Source of the DNA: Punica granatum
Taxonomy: Eukaryota > Streptophyta > Magnoliopsida > Myrtales > Lythraceae
NCBI RefSeq assembly: GCF_007655135.1
Contig: NC_045132.1
Span: forward strand, 2,604,001 to 2,668,000
DNA: 64,000 nucleotides
Direction of reading: 5' to 3'
The translations under genes and the position numbers were made by a program. Of the stretch, positions 13,730 to 25,612 are shown one piece after another (position 1 is the stretch's first letter; each line of letters starts with the position of its first letter). The notes below the pieces were generated by a model. The model worked only from the letters and a program-made list of their open reading frames with translations. It was not told the DNA's origin and made no database searches.

Positions 13730-13870
13730 TGTAAATTACCCAGTGAACCTATAAGCGATTGGGCATATCTTAAACTCAAAAGATCGAGCTGATAAATTGT
13801 GGTACTTAAGCTCCTATAAACTCATTAGATTGTTCTTAGTTCTTCCGTGTAGGATTTTTTACTCTCAACA
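13730..13870 (-). repeat. TRIM 5' terminal repeat
   Basis: 141-bp terminal repeat next to the primer-binding site TAGTATCAGAGC. Same length as the other terminal repeat. Confidence 0.75.
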
Positions 13871-15873
13871 CTGGGTGGAACAGCCCTATTTGCCTGAGAC
13901 ATATGCATGCTGAGATGCTCAGTGTAAATTTTGAGATCTTTCTCCAAAAATCAAAGCAATGATATTTGGTGTTCCCAGAAGATAGCTCAGGCGAGGATTC
14001 TCCATTAATGGGCATGCAGATTAAGTTCAGACATTTTGAAATCAAATAGGTTTTCTGGAAAATCGAGCATTTTGATATGTGCTCGTAGAGCCGTTCGGCT
14101 CTGTCTTTTGCAGTGGTCGGTGCCATCTTATAAGCCGATTGGCTCTGATTGCATATAGTTCGAGGATTCCGGTTCATAAATGATTGTTGGTTATTATGGG
14201 ATATATTAATTCATAAATGATTCCGTTCGGCGCCTCCTGAGGTGCCAACTAGGATTATCCTTCCTTTAGTTCTAGCTACTTCTTGGGTACTTCCTAGTGG
14301 TTTTTGGCATGAGTCATGTTTTCCTAAAGTGAACTGATTTCATAACCTAAAATCAATATATTTCTTTAAAAACCAATTTTAATTTTCCCAAGATATCACC
14401 ACAGCTATAAAATGAGGTTATCTAGATTTCAATGGTTTAGATCGTTCGGATATTATATCAAGATAAAGGACTCCTCCGCCACAAGACCATCCTATGTTGT
14501 TGTCAGGACCATGCTATGGGAGTAGGCCTCTTGGTTGTGATTGGCATGCATATGGCCGATATGAATCATCCTTGCTAAGGAATGAAAGAACATTCGGAAA
14601 AAAAAATAATGAAAAACGTGTGTTGTAAGTTTCACTTATCCAATGATTGGATTAGTTTTAAATATCATATAGGACCGCGCCTAGTGATCACGTGGCCCCA
14701 ATTATCTAAGTATTTACTTAATCTGTTTTTCCTTTTTTCTCTGGTTTTCTTTTTCCAATTAATTCCATCTTCTGCTTTTAATTTTAATTTTTTTTAGGAT
14801 TCAAACGAAGACCCATAGCTTAGAATTTGATAGAAAGGGGGGAAAATATTGGAGCAGAGACAGTCTCACTAGGGACAATGGAGATCATGGTCTTAGATGG
14901 AATATAATGGGACTCCAACTACTTTTACTGACTTGGAAAAGAAGACAGGCAAAATGGAACACTACATAATGACTACAGCCTAAAAAAAATATGGTACGAC
15001 ATATATGTGTCATGTCAAAGTGATATAGTAAGAGCTTAATTCACATGTTGAAAGTGTGTAGTATAAATAAACAATGAGTCCATACATATTGAAAGGATAA
15101 AAGGGGAAATATGAAAAGTTTAAAAGTTAATATGTTAAATTTCATATTTTGAGAATTTTTCTTTAACTTCAAAAAATTATTTTGAGTTTTTGATTTTTTA
15201 ATTTCTTGAATATTTTTCTAAATTTTTTATGTGGTGGCGAGCAAGGAGTGATTGCATGTGTGCAGAAGTGGGCCCTCATTAATGTCCATTAAGTCCAAGA
15301 TAGCAAAATGGACGGAAAACGATAACGGAGTTAGATGGCAAGTCATTTATGATATAAATGAAAATTTGTGCCTTTTTTGTAAAAAAAAGTCCAAAATTGA
15401 GAATTCCAACAATAAATAGGTACTAGGCGGTGAGTTATGCAATTGTATAAAAAACTATTGTTGTCATCCTCTGAATTTTAATTTGCCATCACTTTATCCC
15501 TAAAAAGTTTTTGTTATCAATTTAACCCAAACGTTAATGTTTTCTCTACCATTTTAGTCAAATCTCAAATTTTAATAGAAAAGTGACGTGACTGCTTAGG
15601 TAGACTTAACCTACGACAATAAAAAAAATATCGGATAAATGATGTCATTTCTATTTTATAACTATTTAATATTTTATTTTGTTTTAATGCGTTGCCTGAG
15701 TCTACATTCGGCTGGTAGCCCCCGATAAGGTCTTGTTCCCCACCTGAGGAGGCGTGGCCAGTGGAGGAGTTGGGGCAACTTTTGTTAAACCCCATCGCGA
15801 AGATAATAATCATTCATTTATCTAATTGATTTTCCATTTGGATGCTCGAAAGCATCTTTCTATCGAAAAGGAA

Positions 15874-15905
<32 letters not shown>

Positions 15906-16650
15906 CAAGTAAAATCTGAGGGAGCTAAAAGATTTTACCTGTAAAACTTTTAAAGTAAAATCGACACAAATTGATCAGTTACTGGGCCTTGATAAGAAAA
16001 TGACCTTGATTTTAGTTTATTCTCTGATTGAAACCCAATTGGGAGTGGCCCATTTGGCCCAATTATATTCCATTGACTCTTCTTGAACAAGGGATAGACA
16101 TGGAGTACTAGACAACCGAAGGGAATATAAATCAAAAGAGGATATACACCCTCATTTGTTAACATAAAAGGTTACTCGATACTTAATAAGAATATCCGTA
16201 CTCTTTATTAATTATTTAGAATTTCTCTTTCATTATACTAGATTTGAAAAAAAAAACAAGAAATATAAAGGAGTAAATGAAGTCCGGTCGATGAGAATTG
16301 TTTAATTCTAAATAGAGGGCGAGTATCATTCATTGGACCCTTTTTTTCTATCTTCCATTGGCTTAGAATCCCCATGCTAGCAAGTTAGATGAATGGACTG
16401 CTCTTTCAAGGCATGTTTTAAAATGAATTTGCTCGTGGAAACAAATATTTGATGAGTTCGACCACTTGTGATGGATAAAAATTATGGATTTCTCTTAAGC
16501 TGGTGGTAATCAACGGGTAGGCGCGGGGAGGCTGTATTGTTTCATACTATGCCGTACAGAAACCATTTCCTTGGAAACTCCAAATGGTTAGTAACATCAG
16601 CGAAGAAAACATATAATCCTAAGAATTATTATGAATACTCCTAGTACGGA
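13871..16650. other. intergenic DNA without a supported gene
   Basis: Short frames (13836-14177, 14582-14797, 15565-15813, 15950-16165) have no recognisable domain or splice structure. A TA microsatellite lies at 15875-15901. From about 16080 to 16400 the sequence matches 28665-28850, so the 3' flank of GDSL-1 was duplicated together with GDSL-2. Confidence 0.5.
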
Positions 16651-16655
16651 TAAGG

Positions 16656-19040
16656 CTAAGGCATTTGGAACAATGCCTTTGCATTGTAAGGCCACACAAC
16701 TTTGAGCGGTCCACTCCAGAAGAGGGACGTCAGGTGCTTGTTGGCGCTCTCAGTTGGGTGAGCTGCGTCGAACCACACATACTGACTCGGGTCACTGCAG
16801 AGATTGTAAGCAGTGCCATTCTTCCCACATGTGAACTGCCCGTTGAAGTTCCCGCTTCCACAGCATGCTGTCCGCCCTTCTTTGAAACCTTCGCAATGTG
16901 AACAAACCGAAAAGTGTTATTCGATTGATATATTGCACGCGAACCTAAAGTCTCAACAGCATTGAAGAACATGACAGTGAACAAAATGTATATGAACATG
17001 TATCTGCACAACATAATCGATAATGATACATATGTGAAATATTATTACCAAATCGTGAGGGGTAGGTGGTTATCTCGGCAAGGGCAGAGTAGTAATCAAA
17101 CAGAGCATATTTGAATCCGGGCAAAGTCTTCTCCAGCTTCAACAGGAGCTTCGACAGTGCTATGTTGTGCATTTTGGCAAGAACCGTGACATCGTGAACG
17201 CAGCCCGTAGATCCCGAGGCATACCTGCTCACTGGCATGCAACCCAGTGGCCCCACCGTCTGGAAAATGAATTTCCTCCCCCCCATTGCGTACACTTTCT
17301 GCAGAGCCAATCATCAGATCTTGTACATGATAAATATACATGCCACAATTGATACGATGGAAGAGACCATGATTTCGAGACATCACATAGTTCCGAGCTC
17401 AACTGTAACACTAGTCCTATATGTCTTTGATAGCATGAGTCCTTCCCAGTGCAAAAACATTATTAGTGGCTCAGTAATGGGTTGGGGATCTGGTTATTGA
17501 ACCTACAGCAGTTGCAAGTGCAAGTACAGGATCGGGAATGCATATTTCTTACCTTGACAACAGAGGTGAGATTGCTAAGCACTATGGTCACGTACTGTTT
17601 CTTGTAAGAGGCCGTGAGCACCACTGGAGGCATGGTGTCGCCGAATTTTGGCATGCCGACGTTCATGTAATCATTCCCTCCCATGCTGAACAGGTAGACG
17701 GCCTTAGACAGCAACTCTTGGGCCTTCTGTTCGCCCTCCTGCTGCTTCAGCTTCTTCTGCACTTCCTCGAAGTAGCTGAGTTGCATCTTCAAGTGTATCT
17801 GTCGATTATTCACCGGGAAAAAAATTTTGAACAATCAATTAACTGAGATCACATCAGAAGGAAAATGAAGCACATATGATACAAATATGGTCTATGAAGC
17901 CGTAATCACTCCTAAGCAGCCAGTTGCAGGCTCCGGATATTCCAGCTTTCTAGGAACACTAATAACCAGAAACCTTCACCATATGATCACGGGCCTTGTA
18001 AGGCCAAAATGCCAGGTGTTAAGTTATCTCACTGACCCGAGACTGTTAACCCATGACAACAATCCTGAATTTACTGAATCGTGGATAGTTCAGTTCACTC
18101 TATAAGTAAACCCTCAAACAACAGTAATCATAAGACGACTATTTCCATATCTATGATATAGAATAATTGCGACGACCCAATTGCAGGAGTGGATCTCTAC
18201 CAACTGAATTTGATATGAGAGCTCGGATCGAATCGGTACAGAAGGTTTAAACAACCACCCGCTTTGTACATCTACCTTATCCTATCACTTATACTAAGTA
18301 AGTTTTGTGCGGATTGAAGCCAGATGTAATTGGCAAGGATGTTTACCATCCGGGGGTTTGTTTCAGGGAGTATCCCAGCTCCAGCTGATGCAAAATTCGC
18401 TCCATCCGAGTAATTGCTGAACCCGGGCTCCAAATATGGTCTGATCAATGGCAGATTCGCATACTCCGCTGCAGAAAACCAGAATCCGACCGTAAATATT
18501 GTCTGGATTCACGACATTTGTAACTTAAAATGGGCAACGGGCACCCAACATCTACCCCTGTTCGGTTATAATTCGGGAAGATTTCCTGACTCCCTGTTTG
18601 CATTCACTTTCCTTTTCTTCAGGAAAACTATAAAGTTTGTTTCCCAGATTTTCAACTGCACATTTAGCATAGGCATACTCGAACGTTTTCCGGAAAACAA
18701 GAACTGGAATATGATCTCCACTGAAGAGAAATCACTCCAGATTTGATACATGCCGTAAAAACAGATCAGAAACACGAAAATGATCGGGTTCATGGGAAAT
18801 GCTGTTACCTAAGAAGTCGGCAACTATTCGGCCATCGCAGGATCTCCCGCTCGGGCGCTTGAAGAAGGTCTCTCCATAGGGCAGGGAGCTCTTGGGGGTC
18901 CCACTGTTAAAGTATTGGTTGTTCCCAGCATCGAGGAGCGAGTCCCCAAAGATAAAGAACGGCGTGTGACATTGCCCCTGAACGACGAGGCCCGCCCATA
19001 AGGCGATAAACGTCCCGATCACCGCGGTTGATCTTCCCAT
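16656..19040 (-). CDS. GDSL-1: secreted GDSL esterase/lipase (GLIP1/ESM1-like clade), intact
   Basis: Five exons on the minus strand: 19040..18809, 18468..18347, 17798..17553, 17298..17049, 16888..16656. All introns are GT..AG and all phases agree, giving 360 aa plus stop, a normal family length. An N-terminal hydrophobic signal (residues 6-20) ends near QGQC, so secretion is expected. The SGNH-hydrolase blocks are complete: block [12 protein letters not shown] (nucleophile Ser34), block [10 protein letters not shown] (Gly100), block III GGNDY (Asn160), and block V FDAAHPTE (Asp324, His327). Family knowledge: these enzymes hydrolyse esters or lipids outside the cell, and some act in defence. 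The true substrate cannot be read here. Introns and flanks are shared with GDSL-2 and GDSL-3, so this is a recent tandem copy. A TATA box lies about 94 bp upstream of the ATG. Confidence 0.92.
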
Positions 19041-19133
19041 CAGACTAGGATTTGCTTCGCAGGGAAATTAATTTGGTGAGTTACTATAATTGAATTTTGA
19101 GCTTTGCTTCCTGGAAAATGGGAGTGATGAGGC

Positions 19134-19141
19134 TTTTTATA
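19134..19141 (-). promoter_or_regulatory. TATA box of GDSL-1
   Basis: TATAAAAA on the minus strand, in the context CTCCTATAAAAAGCCTC, about 94 bp before the ATG. The same context occurs in front of GDSL-2 and GDSL-3, followed by a shared CATTTTCCAG word. Confidence 0.7.
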
Positions 19142-19349
19142 GGAGCCAGCAAGCATTGAAAGGTTCCATGGATGGCTCTACTGAAAGAGGTTGTGTTCAG
19201 ATTGACTTTACTGAAGTAGGATGGCTCCTCTGCAGTAGCACATCTCATGTTTAATTTTCTCCTTTTTAATTATTTGGGAAGTCTATGTTACGATACAATA
19301 ATCTCTCCTTGTTAATTAATTCAAGATATTTATATGGTAAAGATGCGAG

Positions 19350-19350
19350 T

Positions 19351-19386
<36 letters not shown>
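19350..19386. repeat. (TA)n microsatellite
   Basis: TA/CATA dinucleotide run directly in front of a tRNA-like SINE. Confidence 0.8.
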
Positions 19387-19387
<1 letters not shown>

Positions 19388-19391
<4 letters not shown>

Positions 19392-19530
19392 AGCGTAGTG
19401 GTAGACAATTTCACCTTGTAATCAAAGATATTTTATGTTCGATACTTATTGTGAAATTACTCATACTCCTTTATAATCCATTAGGATTTTAATTTTATTA
19501 TACTAAACCTATGAATTTCCCTTATAATCA
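19388..19530 (+). mobile_element. tRNA-derived SINE, diverged
   Basis: An A-box-like TAGCGTAGTGGTAGAC (about 19391) and a B-box-like TGTTCGATACTTAT (about 19436) are spaced as in a tRNA. A body with TTATTGTGAAATTACTCATACTCC follows. Relatives of the same family occur at 38821, 43024, 58681, 58866 and 61952. No intact tRNA cloverleaf is present. Confidence 0.55.
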
Positions 19531-20059
19531 AAAATTGAAATCCTAATACATATGGAGTTTTATTGGATGAAACTCAAGTTTACTCTCATATTAAATATAT
19601 TTTTGCAGATTGGACCTCTACATGAATAAGTAAATAAAATTCACCATTGTCTTGCTAATATGGATTGGTTCAAATGGTTCGTCATTTATTTTCTTAATCG
19701 AGATTTCTTATTCGGTTTTGTGAATGAAGAAAATTCACACTGGAAAAATCATATATTCATAATTCAGAAAAATCATCCCAACGACAGGAAAATCATATGT
19801 TTATAATTACTATTCAATTATAATCCAGAACAATCATCCCAATGATCGAAAAATCATCTGCGCTAGGAAATTCATCTTTTTATAGGTTTAGTGAAAAGGG
19901 GCAATCCAACGACGTTGAAGACACATGACTCCGGTAACCCAAGAACACAATAGAATTTCCTTGAGAGTTTTTTTTCCACTAAATAAAGGCTAGGTATGGT
20001 TATTAGCCCGCTGTGGCTGCTCCAATTAAGGGAACCTAACCGTCACTGAATATTTCTTT

Positions 20060-20284
20060 TGTTAGAGCTCACTGAGACTTTAGCCCAATTTGGTCACCGC
20101 AACTCCACCAACACACTAGTAAATTAAGTCCAAGACCCACTAGATCAAGCATTATGGGTCGGCAACTGCCATCCCATAATACACCCACATAGTGACAAGC
20201 TCTACGTCTTCAGTGAGGTTCGAACTCGTGATGTTCAAGTGGAGTGTTTGATACTTAACTACTAGACCACCGTGTTGGTGGTAA
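20060..20284 (-). mobile_element. tRNA-derived SINE (second family), minus strand
   Basis: On the minus strand the end near 20284 reads CACGGTGGTCTAGTAGTTAA (A-box region), and 40-60 bases later GAGTTCGAACCTCAC (B box). A non-tRNA tail runs to about 20060. The head differs from the SINE family seen at 38.8 kb. Confidence 0.55.
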
Positions 20285-21180
20285 TTGCCTTAAGAGTTTA
20301 TAATTCCAAAAAATTATCTGTTTGTGTTTAGGTAACGGGGGAGTCAAGTGGAATAAATCCTCGTACTTTACAAACTAATTCCCCCTTCAACATACCACTA
20401 AAGGTAGTTATGTTAACAAGTTTATTCATAAGAGATTTGATAATTTCAAGGTTCTAAGTTCAAATCTCCTCTAGTGCATTTGTTAAAAACATTTGCTAGT
20501 TGTGTGCCATTTGGCTTGGACTTGGGGGACATCGGATTTTGTAAACTATATTAGGCCTTTGATGGTGCTAATCTGACGGAACCAGTACCTGCGCTGATTA
20601 TTCAGTTCATTTGATATATTCGCGCTTGAACATGAGAGTCTGAACATTGCGTTTCAATAAAAAAAAAAACAAAAACAAACCCACACGCATGTACTGGTTG
20701 CTCACCCAATCTTAGAAATTTAAAACTCTACGACAATTTACATATTGTTCTTTTGCTGAGTTACTGTATTTTTTTGTATCGCCCTTCTAATTCGAAAAAA
20801 AATTGCCTTCATCAGAGACCAGCCTCCACAGTCTAAATTTCAGGTCCCTCCTTTCCTAGCATCACTGGTGCGTTAATATAATATGGTTGCTTGAGGGCAT
20901 GAAAAAGTGAGAAGTTTCACTGTCATTATCTAGAATATCCGAATCTTGCTCTCTTAGTTTGGAAGGTTGCCACGTCCCATGGAAGCATGACACTACATTG
21001 ATTGGAAAATTATGACATAATCTGGGTGGGATGAATCTCTGAGGCCGTCTCGGTTGAATAATTCAGGCGTGAATCATAATTTCCAGATGTTCTGCACAGA
21101 TGTTATCAGTATTGGGGTTTATTTTCTAATGGACAATAGTTCAGGGCTGTCTTTGCAATTTTGAGATCTAGTAGTCTGTA
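20285..21180. other. intergenic DNA, no gene seen
   Basis: No conserved frame. A weak SINE-like piece (GGTTCTAAGTTCAAATCTCC) is visible near 20450. Confidence 0.5.
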
Positions 21181-21440
21181 ATATACCCCAATCTGCGGAC
21201 CCAAAACCCACGTGCGTCCGTACTTAAAAGGAAACGCGGCGACTTCTTTTTATGATATGGCCGACATGATGCAGGGGATGACGTCATATCGCTGCGTGGG
21301 GAGTCCCTTTAATGCTGGATTGAAGTCGGGAGTCGGCACATCCGTCTTTTCCGGCTTTTATTTGTTTACTGCCAGTTACCCGCATTGCGCAGAAGTATCT
21401 TTCGCAACAAATTTATATATTTTATTAAACAAGACTGCAA
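21181..21440. repeat. dispersed repeat family A, copy 2
   Basis: GACCCAAAACCC start, AAACGCGGCGACTTC, CCGACATGATGC, GATGACGTCA core and TTAATGCTGGATTGAAGTCGG, matching 34400..34660 and, less closely, 9331..9690. The 82-aa frame at 21212 is not conserved between copies, so I do not treat it as coding. Confidence 0.65.
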
Positions 21441-22082
21441 AAATATTGATTAATTTATAGTTATAGAATTAATTTTTTTGATAATTATCAAAATAAGGAT
21501 GAATAAAAAATGTTATACTTATCGTATTTGATTTGCTTTATTCAACGTTTTATTTACATAGAAAAAACTATAAGCACTCATTTAAATATTTTATAAATAA
21601 GAGTAATAAAATTACATGAATAAAATTATTTTAACCAAAGTTAAAGTAATTAATAAATACCTTTTAGTTTCTAAAAAAATCATAATTTTCTATATAAAAA
21701 TGTAGAGAATATTTGTATTTATATCATTTTATATAATAATAAATTACTCACAGAACTTAAATGTTTCAACTTGAGGTAAATTAGTCATTTCATTCGCGAT
21801 TACGCGGAAGTGTTATTTGTGGCATGAATTTTTATAATTTTTTATATAGTGTCTTTAAAAATATTGATTAGTTCATAATTGTAGAATTAACTTTTTGATA
21901 ATCGTCAAAATAATGATGAACAAAGAATGTTAAGTTCATCGTATTAGTTTTGCTATATCAAATACTTTATTTACATAAAAAACTATATTATTCACTTAAA
22001 AAATCTTAATTTTCAATATCGAAATTGTAGAAGATATTTGCATTTATATCCTTTATACAATAATAAGTTATTCATAGAACTT

Positions 22083-22761
22083 AATAGAAAGAGAGACTAA
22101 ATTTATTCCATTCATTTAATGAACTTTAAATAAATAATTTCTTTTAATATCATTTTTAATTTCTAAGTATATTTAATATTAACATAGAAGTAATAATAGT
22201 ATTTTAATATTCCAAAACTCCTATAATTTCAGTTATACTTGTGCAAAAAAATTTTAGAACAATATGTCCCTATCCTTTTTAATCTGTAAAACCCTACTAT
22301 AGTTTAAATAATATAATTAAGCATTTATAGAATTGAAAATTAGAAAAGAAAATAATTTTAATTAATCAAATTTTCAAAGATAGATTTATTACTTAATTGT
22401 ACGAATGTTTAGATTAATTCACTTGTATTATTTCTTTTATATTTGTAAGCGTATTTAATATTAGTATAGAATTTTTTAAAAGTTCATAAACATTCTAGTA
22501 AACATAATTTTACTTGTTAAATCGAGAATCGAAAAAATGAAAATAATTTTAGTAAATCGAATTGATATAAATATATTATCCCTTCAATTAATTTAATTGT
22601 GCATTAATTATTAAAGCATTAAAAATGGTAGGGAAGACTAGTATTATTTGGGTAAATAGAGAGCTCAGAGCTTGACACATGGCACGACCTTGTTAATCCT
22701 GGAATGACACATGACACAGTGTCGTTAAACTTATGTTTTCCTTTCGCTATTATATATTATA
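22083..22761. repeat. AT-rich direct duplication, unit 1
   Basis: Matches 23137..23824 through the words GACTAAATTTATTCCA, TAATTTCTAAGTATATTTAATATTAA and TGACACATGACACA..TGGTTAAAC. The two units are separated by the MITE at 22762..23117. No gene. Confidence 0.6.
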
Positions 22762-23117
22762 AGGATAATTGCGCTATATAGGCTAACGTTTGAATGAATT
22801 CTTAATTCTAACCCAAACTTGATTTTTTACCTGAGATATCCAAACGTTAGCATGTTGGTTTCACATATATCCCAACGTTAACTTCCCGTCCAAAATTGAC
22901 GGAATTGCACATGTGGCATGTGAATTTTGTAACGTTGCTTACATGTGTTACAAAATTACCGTGTCATGTGTGCAATTCTGTCAATTTTGGACGAGAAATT
23001 AGCGTCGGGATAGATGTGAAATCAACACTTCAACATTGAGATATTTCAAGTAAAAAATCAAGTTTGGGCTAGAACTAATAATTCCAACAAAATTAGGATA
23101 TATGGCGCAATTAACCC
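22762..23117. mobile_element. MULE-like MITE with long terminal inverted repeats, 356 bp
   Basis: The left end AGGATAATTGCGCTATATA and the reverse complement of the right end GGGTTAATTGCGCCATATA stay alignable for roughly 150 bases. Both arms include CAAACTTGATTTTTTAC. A perfect 9-bp direct repeat TATATTATA flanks the element (22753..22761 and 23118..23126). Long inverted repeats with a 9-bp target duplication are typical of Mutator-like elements. It is non-coding and therefore non-autonomous. Confidence 0.75.
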
Positions 23118-23136
23118 TATATTATATATAGATTTA

Positions 23137-23824
23137 ATTAAAAAGAGACCAAATTTGTTCCACTCATATTATGAACTTTTAAATATAAATTAATTCTTTT
23201 AGCATTATTTTTAATTTCTAAATATATTTAATATTAATACAGAACTTGTCATAGTTTTTGAATATTTCAAAATCCCCTTATATTTTCTACTATGCGAGTA
23301 ATTACTCCTATGAAAATTTTTAGAAAAATACTTCCATATCCTTTTTAAACAAAAAAAACTTTATTACAGTTTCAAGAATATAAAGCATTTGTAGAATTGA
23401 AAATTGGAAAAGAAAATACTTTTAATTAATCGTATTCCAAAAGACATATTTATTACTAAATTGTACGAACTCCTGATCAATTCATTTGTATTATCTTTCT
23501 TTTTTGAAGTTTATTTAATTTTGGCACAGGAACTTTAGAAGTTCCTAGATATTCTAGTAAATATAATTTTACTTGTTAAATCAAGAATTAGAAAATGAAA
23601 ATAATTTTAGTAAATTGAATTATTGTAAATATATTATCCATATATATACATTTATTTACTTGTGCATTACTTACTAATGCATTAATGTGGGTAGAAAAGA
23701 TTATTGAAATTTCCGTAAATATAGAGTTGGGGGCTTAACATATGGTACCACCTTATCGATTTTGAGATGACACATGACATAATATGGTTAAACTTATTTT
23801 TTTCCTCTATTATGTATTATATAT
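23137..23824. repeat. AT-rich direct duplication, unit 2
   Basis: Second copy of the unit at 22083..22761, diverged by many substitutions and small indels. Confidence 0.6.
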
Positions 23825-23834
23825 AGATTTGACT

Positions 23835-24175
23835 ACTTTTCGTTATAATTTATTAATTTTCCACTGTAGAAAGTACTTTTTTTTTTAATAATTTGGCCAT
23901 GGAAGAAGTTAAAGTTTCACTGACTTTATAAAAGCTTGAGCTCATATTTGGCGCAAAAGTTTCAATTGATAAAATGGTGGATTTGATCATCTTATAAAGT
24001 CATTGGTTGTTTTATCTTATTTGATCGATGTAGAATTGTATGATATCTTTTCGCAGAAGTAACCATAATTTTCTAAGCCCTTCAATTGATGCTGGCAAAT
24101 TAGATTAGTCCATTGAATTCGGAAGAGGTAATTTTGTCTTTAAAATTTTTAAATAGCAAAAAGTTGCAAATAACC
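23835..24175. repeat. dispersed repeat family A, right half only
   Basis: Shares TTCCACTGTAGAAAGTACTT, GAAGAAGTAACCATAAT and TTGATGCTGG..AGATTA with the right part of the copy at 9331..9690 (and the first word with 34590). Its left half could be the block at 21181, now separated by the duplicated units and the MITE. Confidence 0.5.
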
Positions 24176-24189
24176 GTGTTAACACCATT

Positions 24190-24725
24190 TTTTTTGGTGA
24201 ATAGGAAAATTTTATTAAAACACACCTATAATATACATTAGGTTGCCGACGAGATCCTTGACTAATACAGCCACTAGACTGCCGTCGAGATCATATCCTT
24301 GACTGCCAATTAGTAAGTCAGCCATACGACTACTGACGGTGGCACAAGCCTGGATGATTAGATAATCACCCCCTTATTAATTAACCAGCCTAACATAGTA
24401 AACGGCATATCTACCGTAGTCAGACCACACCCTATTGATACCAAGTCTGCACGACTGTGTCATTGGTAACATCACGGCTCGCCCTCGTTACACTAAGACG
24501 GCACCATAAGTCGTGTTGCACGAGGCTATTTTTGCCTTGAACAAGTCTCTGTGGGGCATCGAAATTTGGGAGTCTTGGGCCCGTTGGATCCGCACGTACG
24601 TATGTTGGTGGCAATTGGCATGGGGCCATTGGTACCATCCATTTATGTTGTAGTCTGGGCCCTGCCATGGGAGCACGCCTCATGACTGCCCCTGTCGTCC
24701 AGCAGCGGATCTTGGAATGGTGATT
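24190..24725 (-). mobile_element. possible 5'-truncated retroposon (LINE-like 3' end), minus strand
   Basis: On the minus strand the block is relatively GC-rich and ends with AATAAAATTTTCCTATTCACC followed by an A8 run, the texture of a plant LINE 3' end. The frames 24432-24683 and 24488-24676 show no recognisable domain. No target duplication was found, so the class is uncertain. Confidence 0.3.
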
Positions 24726-24867
24726 TCTTCATTTTCACTTTTTATTAGTTGTTATTTGTGTGTTGCACGGAAATTTTTAGTCGAGTTTCGTATAACTAAA
24801 AATTAATAATTAGTATATATGATATACATATGAATATAGATAGAAAAAAAATGGTATATTAGGGGTT

Positions 24868-25039
24868 TTATGTTTTACTAAGTAGACGTGATAAATATTA
24901 GAAATTATGGTTACGTATTAATCATATCTTTTTATATTATAAATATAGTTTCTAAGATTTATATTAGGGGTCGCCCGCTAGGTTACGTATTTGTAGCCAT
25001 AATTTCTAATATTTATCTTGTCTACTTAGTAAAACATAA
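24868..25039. repeat. near-perfect inverted repeat (47-nt arms, about 78-nt loop)
   Basis: Left arm 24868..24914 and right arm 24993..25039 are reverse complements apart from about three mismatches (GACGTGATA against GACAAGATA, GGTTAC against GGCTAC). A transcript would fold into a long hairpin. No gene is attached. It may be a small foldback MITE or a young hairpin locus. Confidence 0.75.
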
Positions 25040-25289
25040 GTAAGTATAAAGTTAAGCAACTAAGCTTATTAATCTTTGTTTATATCCATATAAATTAACT
25101 ATTAAAACACATATTGATTTTTCATACGAAAAGCTTTTTATAATGACATTTAAAATTTTACTGATAGAGAATTGATTTTTTATCACAATTTTTTTTTAAT
25201 TTTCTTGATAAAGTATTGACTTTCATATTTGAAAAATACTCTATTATAATCGATTTAATGCTTTACTAATATTTTATATTTTTTATGAA

Positions 25290-25612
25290 TTTTTTTAGTG
25301 AATTATGGGGCCAAAATCCTAACATGAAATCTTTTTCTCAAAATTACATTTATAATATATTCTTATTTATGAAACTTTTATAAAGATATTTACAAGTCTA
25401 CTCTTATTTATTTATTGCTCCATTGTCAAGTTCATATATATAGAGAGATTTTTATAAATATTTTTTTTGGTGAATTATGGGTCAAAAGCCTATTATGAAA
25501 TCTTTTTCTCAAAATAGCATTTACAATATATTCTTATACAAGAAACTTTTATAGTGATATTTATGACTCTACCCCTATTTATTCCTCCGTTCTCAAGTTT
25601 ATATATATATAT
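25290..25612. repeat. tandem duplication, two units of about 165 bp
   Basis: GTGAATTATGGGGCCAAAA at 25300 recurs as GTGAATTATGGGTCAAAAG at 25470. Both copies continue with ATGAAATCTTTTTCTCAAAA and end in CTCAAGTT/GTCAAGTT followed by a TA run. Non-coding. Confidence 0.7.

Larger units (their letters stand above)
13279..13870 (-). mobile_element. TRIM (terminal-repeat retrotransposon in miniature), 592 bp
   Basis: Two 141-bp direct repeats (13279..13419 and 13730..13870) flank 310 bp of non-coding DNA. Read on the minus strand each begins TGTTGAGAG and ends TTTACA, so TG..CA. The repeat first in that direction is followed immediately by TAGTATCAGAGC (13729..13718), a near-perfect primer-binding site for initiator-Met tRNA. 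The flanks CCCAG and CCCAT fit a 5-bp target duplication with one change. There is no coding capacity, as is usual for TRIMs. The terminal repeats have diverged, so it is not recent. Confidence 0.8.

Noticed and set aside
13279..13870. Two repeats as a CRISPR-like array
   Set aside because: Only two 141-bp repeats with TG..CA ends and a tRNA primer site, in a plant genome. This is a TRIM.
16665..16901. Plus-strand frames of about 80 aa repeated at 16665, 29174 and 31042
   Set aside because: They are antisense to the last exon of GDSL-1, 2 and 3. Their similarity follows from the GDSL paralogy, and they have no domain of their own.
17096..17834. Several other frames overlapping GDSL-1 exons 3 and 4 on both strands
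   Set aside because: They are frame shadows of the exons. They are also repeated at GDSL-3, again because the exons are paralogous.
19388..19530. Possible tRNA gene
   Set aside because: A- and B-box-like words are present, but no cloverleaf or acceptor stem forms and the same body recurs elsewhere, so it is a SINE.
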